From a virus, in IMG/VR virus record IMGVR_UViG_3300042914_001924, positions 1-35,371 of that record: a stretch of DNA of 35,371 nucleotides; one strand, written 5' to 3'. Shown here in pieces: positions 15,944 to 23,748 of the stretch. A model generated the notes under the pieces. It saw only the letters and a list, made by a program, of their open reading frames with translations, was not told where the DNA came from and did not search any database. Numbering within the stretch: position 1 is the stretch's first letter; each line of letters starts with the position of its first letter. The translations under genes and the position numbers were made by a program.

Positions 15944-16519
15944 TTAAATGAAAACCATCAAAGAATTTTTGAACCACCAAAGGCTCGCTGCTTTGCGAAG
16001 CTGGTCAGTTAAAGTGTTATCAAGGTAAAAGCCTCTGTCCTGCATCTGCTGCATGATGTAGTCATTGCTCTGGCAATTTACATGACCATCACCATCCTGC
16101 CCAGGCACACCCCAGCTAAGAATAATAAGTGAGCCATCCTCTCCGGTGGAGTGAGTGATTAAATTGTCAAGGAATGCCTGCTCAAACTCTGCCGGGATAT
16201 GCTCGCCTACTTCAAGACTCATCACACAGCCAAACTGCTTGAGCAGGTTAAATCGCTGGCTTAGGTCTTTGACCTGACCAATGCCTCCGGTGAGCTGCTC
16301 AGTCCAGGGGTTGCCATCATAAGCCTCCACAACTAACCTATGCCTCCGGAAGAACCTTGCATACTCGCCTGTGCCACATCCAAAGTCTACCAGAGTGTCA
16401 ATCTTTCGAGCCTTTAGGATTTTAAGGATTGCACCTGCCAGCCTGCTGTCATGGGCATGCCCTTCCTTGGTTGGATTCTCCCAGAATCCCTTGTCATTTA
16501 TTTTCATAGTACCAATCAA
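15944..16519 (-). CDS. SAM-dependent methyltransferase
   Basis: 191 residues with the class I SAM-binding motif LVDFGCGTGEYARF at about 43-56, an acidic residue after strand 2 (VEAYDGN), and SLEVGEHIP at the post-II/IV position near 100, typical of the Methyltransf_23/11 type. No NPPY or DPPY catalytic motif of N6-adenine or N4-cytosine DNA methylases is seen, so the substrate is probably a small molecule, sugar or protein rather than DNA bases. It overlaps the VRR-NUC gene end by 26 bases (a start at Met5, 16507, would cut this to 14). A role in modifying glycans alongside the two glycosyltransferases is conceivable but speculative. Confidence 0.75.
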   Translation of the reverse strand: MIGTMKINDKGFWENPTKEGHAHDSRLAGAILKILKARKIDTLVDFGCGTGEYARFFRRHRLVVEAYDGNPWTEQLTGGIGQVKDLSQRFNLLKQFGCVMSLEVGEHIPAEFEQAFLDNLITHSTGEDGSLIILSWGVPGQDGDGHVNCQSNDYIMQQMQDRGFYLDNTLTDQLRKAASLWWFKNSLMVFI

Positions 16520-16880
16520 TCATAGTTACAACTTCATCCAGTGACCAGGACACAACTACTAACCAACCGGAGTCAACCAATTTGTCAAAAATTGACAACT
16601 GATGCTCTGATGGTTTATTGTAGCCTACTTTAAGCTCAATAGCCATCCCGGAGTAGCCTTTGCGCTGATCCAGGATAAGACAGTCAGGAATGCCTGCCTT
16701 TACTCCCATTGCCTTTAGCTTGGCAGCTTCAATGCCATTCCTGCTGCCTCCATTTGGGCAGTGAAACCAGAATGCGCCTATGGTATCCAGATAGCGAGCA
16801 ACTGCCTTCTGAAAGTTGTCCTCTGTGCCGACATACTTCTTATAGGCTGGATTAGGCTTAATGATTTCCTGCAACTGCAT
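16494..16880 (-). CDS. VRR-NUC family nuclease
   Basis: 128 residues from ATG 16880; a TTG at 16901 could add seven residues. The fold markers of the VRR-NUC (PD-(D/E)XK) family are present: TEDNFQ with E20, HCPNGGSRNGIEAAKLKAMG at 40-59, GIPDCLIL with D66, and MAIELKVG with E82-x-K84, then KPSEHQ. Phage members are small structure-specific endonucleases, often treated as Holliday-junction resolvases, acting on replicating or packaging DNA. It is the first gene of the minus-strand replication block and diverges from the plus-strand early genes. Confidence 0.85.
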   Translation of the reverse strand: MQLQEIIKPNPAYKKYVGTEDNFQKAVARYLDTIGAFWFHCPNGGSRNGIEAAKLKAMGVKAGIPDCLILDQRKGYSGMAIELKVGYNKPSEHQLSIFDKLVDSGWLVVVSWSLDEVVTMIDWYYENK

Positions 16881-16903
16881 TTCAAATATTATTCCTGCCA
16901 AAT

Positions 16904-16923
16904 TATTTTTGCACTTACTTTTG
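16904..16923 (+). promoter_or_regulatory. Candidate early promoter with two overlapping -7 boxes
   Basis: TATTTTTG (16904-16911) and TACTTTTG (16916-16923) both match TAnnTTTG, about 20 bases ahead of the first plus-strand gene at 16942. No clear upstream TTTG at 19-21 bases was found. The leader motif CTAAACCAA follows at 16929. Confidence 0.5.
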
Positions 16924-16941
16924 CAAACCTAAACCAAAAGA

Positions 16942-17304
16942 ATGGACTTATTAAAGATTTCTGACTTCTGCCGGAAGTACAAGTTGCCTCCGCATCGCTT
17001 TACGAGGTACAAGAGGATGTTCCATACTCAGCAGGTAGATGGCTACATTAAGCCTTGGGTAAAAGTTGATGACTGGAATCTGGCTTTGGTTGCTGACATC
17101 CTTCAGCACAGAGGCACTCGCAGGTTTAAAGATAGACTTACCCTGGAGGAGTTTTGCAAAAGGCACAAGCTGACTGATCAGCACTTCAAAAAAGTCTTTC
17201 ACCGGATGAATCTGGAGAACCACAATGGCACAATGATGCTGGTGGATACCAAGCACAATTATGCCCTCCTGAAGCATGGGAGGCTATATCGGACAAAAAA
17301 CTAA
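16942..17304 (+). CDS. Internally duplicated HTH-like protein (120 aa)
   Basis: 120 basic residues built of two similar halves. Residues about 1-45 (LKISDFCRKYKLPPHRFTRY) and about 65-105 (LTLEEFCKRHKLTDQHFKKV) share the pattern L-x-x-x-F-C-(K/R)-(K/R)-(H/Y)-K-L, like paired helix-turn-helix units. It is the first plus-strand gene behind a promoter and is divergent from the replication block, a position often held by regulators. A DNA-binding regulator is likely; no family is named. The ATG follows the shared leader motif CTAAACCAA by 4 bases. Confidence 0.65.
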   Translation: MDLLKISDFCRKYKLPPHRFTRYKRMFHTQQVDGYIKPWVKVDDWNLALVADILQHRGTRRFKDRLTLEEFCKRHKLTDQHFKKVFHRMNLENHNGTMMLVDTKHNYALLKHGRLYRTKN

Positions 17305-17332
17305 AAAAAATTAAAAATATTTTTGCAGATAA

Positions 17333-17363
17333 TTTGCAGATATAAAATCTGTGCTTACCTTTG
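17333..17363 (+). promoter_or_regulatory. Bacteroidota-type promoter (TTTG - 19 bp - TAnnTTTG)
   Basis: TTTG at 17333-17336 and TACCTTTG at 17356-17363 are separated by exactly 19 bases, a perfect match to the primary sigma consensus of Bacteroides and Flavobacterium. Predicted start is near 17370, giving a leader of about 25 bases before ATG 17394. A second TATTTTTG lies at 17318. This is the strongest promoter I can see and a main reason for the host assignment. Confidence 0.75.
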
Positions 17364-17393
17364 TCTCAACATTTACCAATAACAATTACAGAC

Positions 17394-17621
17394 ATGATAA
17401 CAGCACAAGTTCTTCCGTTTAAAAATTTTAGAGATGCCCTACTTGAAATCGAAGAGGTAGGCGAATCAATTAACGCATTCGGATATGCTCATCGCCTCTG
17501 CATTTCACTTCGTTTGGAAACAATATCGTTTGATCAATTTGATGGTCTTTGCAACGAATTAAAATGGCATTGCCAAGTGAATAAAATTTCAACATCAAAC
17601 GAAATCGCATCCTTATTTTAA
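17394..17621 (+). CDS. Small early protein (75 aa)
   Basis: 75 residues from ATG 17394. The in-frame TTG 33 bases upstream lies inside the promoter, so the later ATG is chosen; it also follows the same ACAGACATGA context as the next gene. The protein is mixed alpha-beta and acidic, with no membrane segment or motif I recognise. Strong promoter upstream and a strong terminator downstream make it a self-contained, probably highly expressed early gene, a pattern often seen for host-takeover or anti-defence proteins (inference). Confidence 0.6.
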   Translation: MITAQVLPFKNFRDALLEIEEVGESINAFGYAHRLCISLRLETISFDQFDGLCNELKWHCQVNKISTSNEIASLF

Positions 17622-17630
17622 GTTACATTG

Positions 17631-17654
17631 GGGAGGGGCAACCCTCCCATTTTT
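17631..17654 (+). terminator. Intrinsic terminator with GCAA tetraloop
   Basis: GGGAGGG (17631-17637) pairs perfectly with CCCTCCC (17642-17648) around a GCAA tetraloop, followed by ATTTTTCT. It ends the transcript of the 75-aa gene; the next gene begins 17 bases later with only a CTAAACCAA motif between, so read-through or a separate weak promoter is needed for it. Confidence 0.85.
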
Positions 17655-17670
17655 CTAAACCAATAAAGAC

Positions 17671-17853
17671 ATGACAACAGCAGAAATTTATGACTTGGTT
17701 CAAGACCTTCGGTCGCACATCACATTCATTCAGAATCAAATTGAGAATGAAAGTTTAGTAGTAAAGGAAGGAACTATTGATGCCTACCTATGGGATGCCC
17801 AGCAAGCACTTAGCAGCATCATTTCAATGATTGAACCTAATCCGTATAAGTAA
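17671..17853 (+). CDS. Small early protein (60 aa)
   Basis: 60-residue acidic, helical protein (TTAEIYDLVQDLRSHITFIQ). The start ATG sits 7 bases after a CTAAACCAA leader motif and has the same GACATGACAACAGCA-like context as the preceding gene. It lies directly behind a terminator hairpin. No family recognised, no membrane segment. Followed after 2 bases by a 32-codon membrane peptide ORF. Confidence 0.6.
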   Translation: MTTAEIYDLVQDLRSHITFIQNQIENESLVVKEGTIDAYLWDAQQALSSIISMIEPNPYK

Positions 17854-17855
17854 TC

Positions 17856-17954
17856 ATGTTAGAACACCCTCAAATGCCCCTAAAGGATCAGCTTATCCTT
17901 TTTGCAAAACTCTTCGCAGTCTGGGCAATCTGCTCCATCATCTACGCACTTTAA
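17856..17954 (+). CDS. Small membrane peptide (32 aa)
   Basis: A 32-codon frame begins 2 bases after the previous stop. Residues about 12-31 are one hydrophobic helix (LILFAKLFAVWAICSIIYAL), preceded by a short charged head. A similar one-helix peptide (39 aa) lies at 24060 after another small plus-strand gene, hinting that such peptides are real. Function unknown. The next promoter box overlaps its stop. Confidence 0.5.
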   Translation: MLEHPQMPLKDQLILFAKLFAVWAICSIIYAL

Positions 17955-17959
17955 TTTTG
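17952..17959 (+). promoter_or_regulatory. Candidate -7 box before the SSB-like gene
   Basis: TAATTTTG matches TAnnTTTG and lies 24 bases before ATG 17984, with CTAACCAA between. The -33 position shows only a weak CTGC, so this is a suggestion rather than a firm call. Confidence 0.35.
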
Positions 17960-17983
17960 TTTAACTTATATATCTAACCAATC

Positions 17984-18685
17984 ATGGCAATTATTGCTAA
18001 ATCCTCTGGAGAGTCTCACAATCGTGAGTTAATCCCTGCTGGCACTTATGTAGCCAGATGTTACTCAGTTGTTCACCTTGGTCATGTCACGCAGAAGTAC
18101 ATGGGTGAGGAGAAGGTAGTAGACCTGGTCAGGTTTACTTGGGAGCTTCCCACCGAACTCAGATGCTTCAATCAGGACAAGGGCATGCAGCCTTGTGCAA
18201 TCAGCAAGGAGATGACCTTCAGCTTGAATGAGAAGTCAAACCTCAGAGCCATGCTTAATGCCTGGAGAGGTAAGGCACTCACAGAAGAAGAGGCTAAGGC
18301 ATTTGACCTTGCCAAGCTGATAGGCGCACCGTGCATGATTAACCTAATCCATCAGCCATCCAAGGCTAACCCAGAGAAGGTCTATGAGCGCATTGCTGCT
18401 GTGATGCCAATGATGAAAGGCATGACATGTCCTCCGCAGCACAACCCAAGCATGGAGTTTTCTGTGCTGGAATTTGACCGCACTAAGTTTGAGACATTGC
18501 CAACATTCCTTCAGGAGATGATTACCGGTAGCAAGGAATACCAGGCAATGATGAAAGCACCAATTGCTCCTGCTCCGGCATTGGCAACTCCTACTCCGGC
18601 AGAGCAGCAGGAGATGCTCTATGCACAGCACCAGGCTCAAGTGGCTGCTCAGGTTGAAAACTTTGAGGATGAATTACCTTTTTAA
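17984..18685 (+). CDS. Single-stranded DNA-binding-like protein
   Basis: 233 residues. The N-terminal two thirds read like a beta-rich OB-type domain (IPAGTYVARCYSVVHLG, VRFTWELPTE, SKEMTFSLNEKSNLRAML). Then comes a proline/alanine/glutamine-rich flexible linker (about 190-220) and an acidic tip ending NFEDELPF. That layout, core plus disordered linker plus acid-PF tip, is the hallmark of SSB proteins, whose tip recruits replication partners. The conserved block resembles phage proteins found next to Gp157 genes. It would coat ssDNA at the phage fork. Assignment rests on architecture and context. Confidence 0.7.
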   Translation: MAIIAKSSGESHNRELIPAGTYVARCYSVVHLGHVTQKYMGEEKVVDLVRFTWELPTELRCFNQDKGMQPCAISKEMTFSLNEKSNLRAMLNAWRGKALTEEEAKAFDLAKLIGAPCMINLIHQPSKANPEKVYERIAAVMPMMKGMTCPPQHNPSMEFSVLEFDRTKFETLPTFLQEMITGSKEYQAMMKAPIAPAPALATPTPAEQQEMLYAQHQAQVAAQVENFEDELPF

Positions 18686-18688
18686 GTC

Positions 18689-19192
18689 ATGGCAACACTC
18701 TGGCAACTAAGACAAGAAGAACTCTCCTTCATCGCAATGATGGAGGAGAACGGAGGCGAGGTCAATGATGAGATCATGGAGGAGCTTGCCATCCGCAGGG
18801 AGAACTTCCAGTACAAGGCAGAAGCTTACTCTAAGTTCATCCTGAAGCTGGAATCAGAGGCTGAACAAGCTGCTGCTGAGATCAAGCGCATACAAGCACT
18901 CAAGAAAGCCAAGGAGAACACCGCACAGAGGCTTAGAGATACACTACTGGCTGCACTGATGGTCTTCACAGAAGAAGATGCTAAAGGCATCAGAAGGTAT
19001 GAAACACCACTTGCCAAGCTCAGCACTCGCAAGAGTCAGTCAGTAGAGGTTTTGGATGATACTGCTATTCCTGCTCAATACTGGGTCATTAAGACTGAAA
19101 TAAGCAAGTCAACCATCAGTCAGGCAATCAAGGATGGCACAGAAGTACCAGGAGCGCAGCTAAAGGACAATATATCACTGAGCATCAGATGA
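18689..19192 (+). CDS. Siphovirus Gp157 family protein
   Basis: 167 residues. A long N-terminal helix rich in E and A (about 1-90) precedes the C-terminal element typical of Gp157: IRRYETPLAKLSTRKSQSVEVLD, then IPAQYWVIKTEISKSTI, KDGTEVPGAQL. The family is common in siphophages beside ssDNA-binding or recombination genes and its molecular role is unknown; in Streptococcus phages it was linked to resistance phenotypes. Starts 3 bases after the SSB-like gene and overlaps the next gene by 4 bases. Confidence 0.85.
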   Translation: MATLWQLRQEELSFIAMMEENGGEVNDEIMEELAIRRENFQYKAEAYSKFILKLESEAEQAAAEIKRIQALKKAKENTAQRLRDTLLAALMVFTEEDAKGIRRYETPLAKLSTRKSQSVEVLDDTAIPAQYWVIKTEISKSTISQAIKDGTEVPGAQLKDNISLSIR

Positions 19193-19419
19193 TGGAGAAT
19201 AAGAAATATAGGTTTGATGTCATCAGCACTATCACTGGCAGACAAGAGCCTTACATCGGATTATTTAAGAATCGCTATGAAGCATTAGCCTGGTATGAGA
19301 ATCATGGCAAATGGCACAAGAAGAGAGGCAGACCTTTAATCCTTGTGCAGTGTGTAACTCAATATGCAGACAATGAATTTGATGAAACAGACAATATTAT
19401 TGAGGATAATAATTGTTAA
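19189..19419 (+). CDS. Small hypothetical protein (76 aa)
   Basis: 76 residues: a compact alpha-beta segment (YRFDVISTITGRQEPYIGLF, ALAWYENHGKWHKKRGRPL) and an acidic tail ending in repeated D, E and N. The ATG overlaps the Gp157 stop, so it is the last gene of the early operon, followed 18 bases later by a bidirectional terminator. No family recognised. Confidence 0.7.
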   Translation: MMENKKYRFDVISTITGRQEPYIGLFKNRYEALAWYENHGKWHKKRGRPLILVQCVTQYADNEFDETDNIIEDNNC

Positions 19420-19437
19420 TTGGTGAACAGGTAGAAT

Positions 19438-19473
19438 AAAAAAAGGGAGGTTTTTAGCCTCCCTCTTTTTTTA
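19438..19473. terminator. Bidirectional terminator between convergent genes
   Basis: AAAAAAA GGGAGG TTTTTAG CCTCCC TCTTTTTTT: a 6-bp GC stem (19445-19450 with 19458-19463) flanked by A and T runs works on both strands. It separates the plus early operon from the end of the minus capsid gene (stop at 19487). Confidence 0.88.
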
Positions 19474-19486
19474 TCCTTAGTTTAAA

Positions 19487-20608
19487 TTAAGGAGCTGTCA
19501 CGAAATCAGCGGTGAATACACCATTAACACCTTCATTTACATCTCCCGCAGGGAACATAGATGTGCCTGGAGTATATGTGTCATAAAAATGACTCATGAA
19601 GAATGAGTAAGTTTCCTCACACTCGCTTGGCAATATTCTCGCGTCTATTGATACGCGCTCAAGTCCTGGAACTGGCATTGTAAAGCGAGTCATTGTACCA
19701 ATGTTTCCAAAGTTTCCAACATACTCAAGGAACGGAGTATAAACAATTGAACCAGGAGCGAATACAATAGCTGCATCCTCATCACCCAGAATGGTATTAG
19801 CATTAGGGTCAAAATAAAACTCAGCTAAGCCAGTGTTTTCACGAACAGTTGCAAAGTTAATACCATTAGCACCCTGACCGAAGTAACGGCTATCGTTCAT
19901 CCATACTCGCTGAAGCGCACCAGCACCACCAATAATGATAGGCGCACCAGAGAAACCAGTGTTCATGTAGTTCTGCTTCATGGCAAATAAACCAGCAGCA
20001 TAGATTGAGCCATCAGTACCCTCAACAGTGTAAGAAGGGTTGGTAGCACCACCATACCAGTTACCAGCAGCAGCTTGAATCTGAGTAAGGAGATCATCAT
20101 TGATAGCCTGTACAAGAGCATTAGCAGAAAGCTGAATGTCCATGAACATTTCACGAACCACTGAAAGCGCACCTTGAGCAGCACCAATACCATTGGCTCG
20201 TTCTGCAATCATGCCTGGCTGATTTGCGCCAGTAATTTGCACTAGTTCAGAATATGCTGCACAGTATGCACGAAGTTGAGCCTCAGACATTGTAAATGAA
20301 ACTTGCTTAAAGTTGTTCACAGTAAGAGTTTCTTCAATGTAGTTAAGTTGAGGACCAGCATCGCATGACTTGGTATCAACTGCTGATGAAGGAAGCTGGC
20401 GTTGCTTGTAAACTACACGCACTTCACGAGAGTGACCAGTTCCATTGTCGTTAGCCTGACGGATAATCTGACCAGAACGAAGGTTTGAGGGATCAGTTAG
20501 GGCAGCAAGTGTACCACCCATAAGCTGCACATTGGCAGGGTTGTTTATTAGGTTGTCGCTCAGTGAGGTCAAGACCGCTGGGCAGACATTAGCTGTTGAT
20601 AATGACAT
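19487..20608 (-). CDS. Major capsid protein
   Basis: 373 residues. Placed directly after a coiled-coil scaffold gene and ahead of a strong terminator, as expected for a highly expressed head protein. The sequence has the look of HK97-fold capsids: an N-terminal arm, a long helix (about 145-185, MIAERANGIGAAQGALSVVREMF type), an E-loop-like beta region, and a beta-rich C-terminus (IVFAPGSIVYTPFLEYVG, RVSIDARILPS). It has no enzymatic motif. No protease gene lies next to it, so maturation may be protease-free or use a distant gene. Assigned by context and general appearance rather than by a signature motif. Confidence 0.8.
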   Translation of the reverse strand: MSLSTANVCPAVLTSLSDNLINNPANVQLMGGTLAALTDPSNLRSGQIIRQANDNGTGHSREVRVVYKQRQLPSSAVDTKSCDAGPQLNYIEETLTVNNFKQVSFTMSEAQLRAYCAAYSELVQITGANQPGMIAERANGIGAAQGALSVVREMFMDIQLSANALVQAINDDLLTQIQAAAGNWYGGATNPSYTVEGTDGSIYAAGLFAMKQNYMNTGFSGAPIIIGGAGALQRVWMNDSRYFGQGANGINFATVRENTGLAEFYFDPNANTILGDEDAAIVFAPGSIVYTPFLEYVGNFGNIGTMTRFTMPVPGLERVSIDARILPSECEETYSFFMSHFYDTYTPGTSMFPAGDVNEGVNGVFTADFVTAP

Positions 20609-20623
20609 TTTAGTAAATGAATT

Positions 20624-21523
20624 TTAACGCATTTTGTTCGCAATAGAGTCAATTTGCGCTAGGGCAGACCTGACCGATTGCGGAAGTTGTGTGCCTTGGC
20701 TTACCACAGGGGCAGCCGGAAAGTTTGGTGTGCCTGCTGCATATTGACCAGGGTTAGAGCCACCTGATCCCTGTTCTTTAAGCAGCTTATTTTCCTGCAA
20801 AACTAATGCAGAAAGGTCAGAATAGCTAAACTCCCTTCCGTTATGCACAAGAGGAAGTGTAGGGTCTTTTGCGTTTACAAGTCTAGCAGTGTTGCGCTCT
20901 GCATCATAGATAATCTGACCATCCAAAGCAGCAAGTTTGCGGTCAAGCACTGCCTGATAAGCTGGCACTCTGGCTGCCTCTGGAATCTGGTCATTCCACT
21001 GGATGCCATTAAGCTGTGTCTGCTCCCAAAGTGACTTCATCTTGCTTACATATCTCTGCTCAATCAGATTTTTGTCTGCCTCTGCTTTGCTTACCAGGTC
21101 ATCATATTTAGCCTGAGCCTCTGCCATCTTCTTTAAAAACTCCTCTGACTGATTGCTATTAGTAGCATTCTTTGCCTTCTCTTCCAGTTCTTTGAGCTTC
21201 TTGAGAGCAAGTTTAATCTTGTCTCCACTGTTTTTGGTAACCTTTAGCTCCTCAATTGAGTTGCTATCCAGACCATACTCTTTTGCCATTCGCACAATCT
21301 CTTCATCATAACCCATCATATAATTAGAGATGAAGTGCTTTTTTAGGTCAAGGCTGGTCTTGGCAAGCTCAAAGTCATAAAGATTAGTATTGAACTTATT
21401 GCTTACTGCCTCTGGTACTTGGATGTCATTGAGAGCAGATGCAGAAATCATCAAGTTAAACTCAGGATCATCTGCAACACCTGCTCTCTTTGCTTGATTA
21501 ATTAAAAACTCTTTGATATTCAT
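20624..21523 (-). CDS. Scaffolding-type protein
   Basis: 299 residues. Residues about 90-170 form a lysine/glutamate-rich coiled coil (LKKLKELEEKAKNATN, EEFLKKMAEAQAKYDDLVSKAE). The C-terminus has a glycine/proline-rich low-complexity linker and a short basic end (SVRSALAQIDSIANKMR). That design and its position 15 bases before the major capsid gene are typical of scaffolds that template the prohead and leave before DNA entry. No protease motif visible. Good confidence from context, none from a named family. Confidence 0.78.
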   Translation of the reverse strand: MNIKEFLINQAKRAGVADDPEFNLMISASALNDIQVPEAVSNKFNTNLYDFELAKTSLDLKKHFISNYMMGYDEEIVRMAKEYGLDSNSIEELKVTKNSGDKIKLALKKLKELEEKAKNATNSNQSEEFLKKMAEAQAKYDDLVSKAEADKNLIEQRYVSKMKSLWEQTQLNGIQWNDQIPEAARVPAYQAVLDRKLAALDGQIIYDAERNTARLVNAKDPTLPLVHNGREFSYSDLSALVLQENKLLKEQGSGGSNPGQYAAGTPNFPAAPVVSQGTQLPQSVRSALAQIDSIANKMR

Positions 21524-21526
21524 AAA

Positions 21527-21985
21527 TTAAAAAATTGAGTCAGTTTCAGTTTTTAAGTCTGGAGAATCAAGACCGCTTAACTCCTCCTCTACTACTACTT
21601 TGCGCTTGCGCTTTGGCTTATCCTCTGCCTCTACTTCTTCGGCAATATTTGCTTTCATTTCAGCTTCAATTTCTGCCCGAATCTGAGCTTTCAAATCCTC
21701 TTTTAGCTTGCTAAGAAGCTCAGGATTGCTAAGAGAATTTTGATCAATTGGCTGCATAACCTTACCGATATAAAGCTCACCAATTGGTCTTATTCTTGCC
21801 CATGAGAATGACCGTTTGTTTATAGGCTTTGAAAGTTCACGAAGCGCACCAACAGCATTTACTGTTACCTCATAGGGTATGTCCTGCGCTCCTGTTTCGG
21901 GATTAATTTGCCACCGAATCACTTTAACTAAGGCTCGTTTGCCATCTTTTCTGATAGCATCACGGATGTACTGTAAATTATCCAT
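21527..21985 (-). CDS. Hypothetical head-operon protein (152 aa)
   Basis: 152 residues in two parts. About 1-85 form a folded basic domain (YIRDAIRKDGKRALVKVIRW, IPYEVTVNAVGALREL, ELYIGKVMQPID). About 90-152 are a charged, probably disordered tail with an acidic helix, the basic patch KPKRKRK and an acidic end. It lies between the GT25 gene and the scaffold, 3 bases from the latter. A head-assembly or accessory role is likely by position; the family is not recognised. Confidence 0.7.
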   Translation of the reverse strand: MDNLQYIRDAIRKDGKRALVKVIRWQINPETGAQDIPYEVTVNAVGALRELSKPINKRSFSWARIRPIGELYIGKVMQPIDQNSLSNPELLSKLKEDLKAQIRAEIEAEMKANIAEEVEAEDKPKRKRKVVVEEELSGLDSPDLKTETDSIF

Positions 21986-22004
21986 TTATGTAAATTAAAA
22001 ATAG

Positions 22005-22667
22005 TTACCCTGTATGATGTATTGAACTGCGAAGCATGCCTGAAGTGCCTCGCTCCTGATAGACAATGGCTGGCTTAAAGCCATAGGCATTGCAATCGCT
22101 TTGCATGTCAGCAGTCATGGCATCAAGACCATTATTCTGCACAACAGTGCGCTGCAACCAATCTAATGCACAATGATTGGTAATGATGTAGGCATGAGTC
22201 AACCACATGCCATCACCTTTCCAGAGATCAGGCAGCTCAGGTATCTCAAATTTTGAGATAGTCTGCTCCTTATAGCCTGCATAATAATTCCAGCCAAGGT
22301 GTAGAAAGTCAAAGTCAGGCAGCTTATCCCAATGCTCTACCAGATTCTGAAGTTTATCCCATTCAAATCTGGCATCATCCTCCAGAACCAATGCTCTTTC
22401 ATGCCCATTTTGGACAATTTTTGTCCAAACTTCCCGGTGTGATGCACAGCATCCAATTTCTCCAATTGACATATTAGGTCTCTTTCTTGACCTCTTTAGG
22501 CTATTGTCAACCACATGCCCAGGCTTATTACCATCATTGGCTATGTGCCACTGAGCAGGCTTGCCATTTGCATCGGTCAGACCTTTCAAGTGCTGGAGAA
22601 GTCTATTCCTCCGTTGACTTGCTTTTTGCAGACTTATAAAGTAGATAGCATCAACAGGCAACCTCAC
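22005..22667 (-). CDS. Glycosyltransferase family 25 (LPS-type)
   Basis: 220 residues with GT25 landmarks: VDAIYFISLQKASQRR at the start, GEIGCCASHREVW at about 69-81, and LVLEDDA at about 94-99 holding the metal/nucleotide-binding acidic cluster. A longer frame reaches ATG 22784 but would overlap the neighbouring gene by 134 bases. GTG 22667 is preceded by GGAAAGGATT, a good ribosome binding site, and overlaps the upstream stop by 17 bases, so I choose it. GT25 enzymes transfer sugars (often galactose) to LPS or to hydroxylysine. Its place inside the head operon suggests a virion or host-surface target; the substrate is unknown. Confidence 0.82.
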   Translation of the reverse strand: MRLPVDAIYFISLQKASQRRNRLLQHLKGLTDANGKPAQWHIANDGNKPGHVVDNSLKRSRKRPNMSIGEIGCCASHREVWTKIVQNGHERALVLEDDARFEWDKLQNLVEHWDKLPDFDFLHLGWNYYAGYKEQTISKFEIPELPDLWKGDGMWLTHAYIITNHCALDWLQRTVVQNNGLDAMTADMQSDCNAYGFKPAIVYQERGTSGMLRSSIHHTG

Positions 22668-23136
22668 AGCTAATCCTTTCCGTGACAGAGAAGTCAATTG
22701 AGAAGAAGCTGGTCTCAAAGTTTCGCTCGGGTAGTCCGAAATATTGATTGGCGATTGCTTTGGAGTTGTAGTCCGTACCTGCATAAGTTATGCCTTTTGT
22801 TCTGTTGATTATGGATGTGATGCCAAACTCAGCATTTTCATAGTTGCTGTTGGCTATAAGTTTAAAGTTTACTGTCCTGAGTAGGCTATTGGCTCTGCCT
22901 CCGGCTGGAGATGTTTCTACTGAAGCTGATTCTCTGACAAAGAACACAACCAGAGGATAGGTATCATTGACAGCGCAATAGGTTTGCCCATCCTTGGTTA
23001 CATAATTGCCTGCACTGCCCTCCAGAATGCTCTCCACAGCCTCGCCATAGTTGAGCATATTGTTGACAAATGTTCCTGCCAGATTCTCGCAGAGAGCCTT
23101 TAGAGCAGATTCAACAGTGACTTTTGTAACAATCAT
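22651..23136 (-). CDS. Neck/tail-completion-like protein (161 aa)
   Basis: 161 residues with an N-terminal helix-turn (VESALKALCENLAGTFVNNML) and a beta-rich body containing YPLVVFFVRESASV and NSLLRTVNFKLIANS. The size and pattern resemble small head-tail joining or tail-terminator proteins, and it is coupled by ATGA to the 179-aa gene of likely tail-completion type. Its stop overlaps the GT25 start by 17 bases. Role inferred from neighbours and fold impression. Confidence 0.55.
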   Translation of the reverse strand: MIVTKVTVESALKALCENLAGTFVNNMLNYGEAVESILEGSAGNYVTKDGQTYCAVNDTYPLVVFFVRESASVETSPAGGRANSLLRTVNFKLIANSNYENAEFGITSIINRTKGITYAGTDYNSKAIANQYFGLPERNFETSFFSIDFSVTERISCEVAC

Positions 23137-23672
23137 TTACTAAGGAATTGTGTTGCCAGGCGATTGATAATCTGAAGTGATTGATCAAGTTCTTTATCTG
23201 ACAATTCAAAAATAGCACCAAATCTCTCCTCCAAATAGCCTGCAATCTTAGATTGTTCTGTTGCTGTGAAGGTTACACCATAGGCAGTATCAGAAATAGG
23301 CACAGGCTTCCAGCTTGCCCACATATCTCCGGTTAATGTCAAGTCCATGTAGGCAGTTTGTCTACCTAATCTTTGTCTAAATTCTTTATAGCTACTAAAT
23401 GATGCTCTATCCCCAAAGGCTTTAGCTTGTTTTTTAGTGGCTATATCACCGAATTTCTTGCCTATTGGACTAGCAGTGCTTATTGTGCGCCCAGAGTCAT
23501 AAGGAGGCAAATCAGAACCATCCGACTTTTCTCCATCCTGCTGCACTCTAGCCTGCACAGCCGGGGCAGCATAAAGCGCAGCTGCTCTAAGCACCTTGTC
23601 GGCTTTGGATGCCTCCTTAAAGTTCTTCAGCTGCTGCTTCAGGAAGGCAGATGTTGAGTCATAGACTGGCAT
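23133..23672 (-). CDS. Phage virion morphogenesis / HK97 gp10-like protein
   Basis: 179 residues. The run GRTISTASPIGKKFGD, KEFRQRLGRQT and YMDLTLTGDMWASWKP, followed by YGVTFTATEQSKIAGYLEERFG, is the style of small tail-completion or virion morphogenesis proteins (HK97 gp10/Mu gpG families) that seal the head-tail junction. First gene of the second minus-strand head block. A divergent plus-strand gene starts about 75 bases away. A TAGATTTG box (23734-23727) on the minus strand upstream could be its promoter, without a clear -33 element. Confidence 0.65.
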   Translation of the reverse strand: MPVYDSTSAFLKQQLKNFKEASKADKVLRAAALYAAPAVQARVQQDGEKSDGSDLPPYDSGRTISTASPIGKKFGDIATKKQAKAFGDRASFSSYKEFRQRLGRQTAYMDLTLTGDMWASWKPVPISDTAYGVTFTATEQSKIAGYLEERFGAIFELSDKELDQSLQIINRLATQFLSK

Positions 23673-23748
23673 AAACTTTTTTTAAAATAATTTTGCAGTT
23701 ATTTTTCCTTTGCCTTAATTGCCATCCAAATCTAACCAAAATAAACTT

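Noticed and set aside
22668-22784. Longer GT25 start at ATG 22784.
   Set aside because: It would overlap the upstream gene by 134 bases, and the added residues precede the conserved GT25 start; GTG 22667 has a good ribosome binding sequence.
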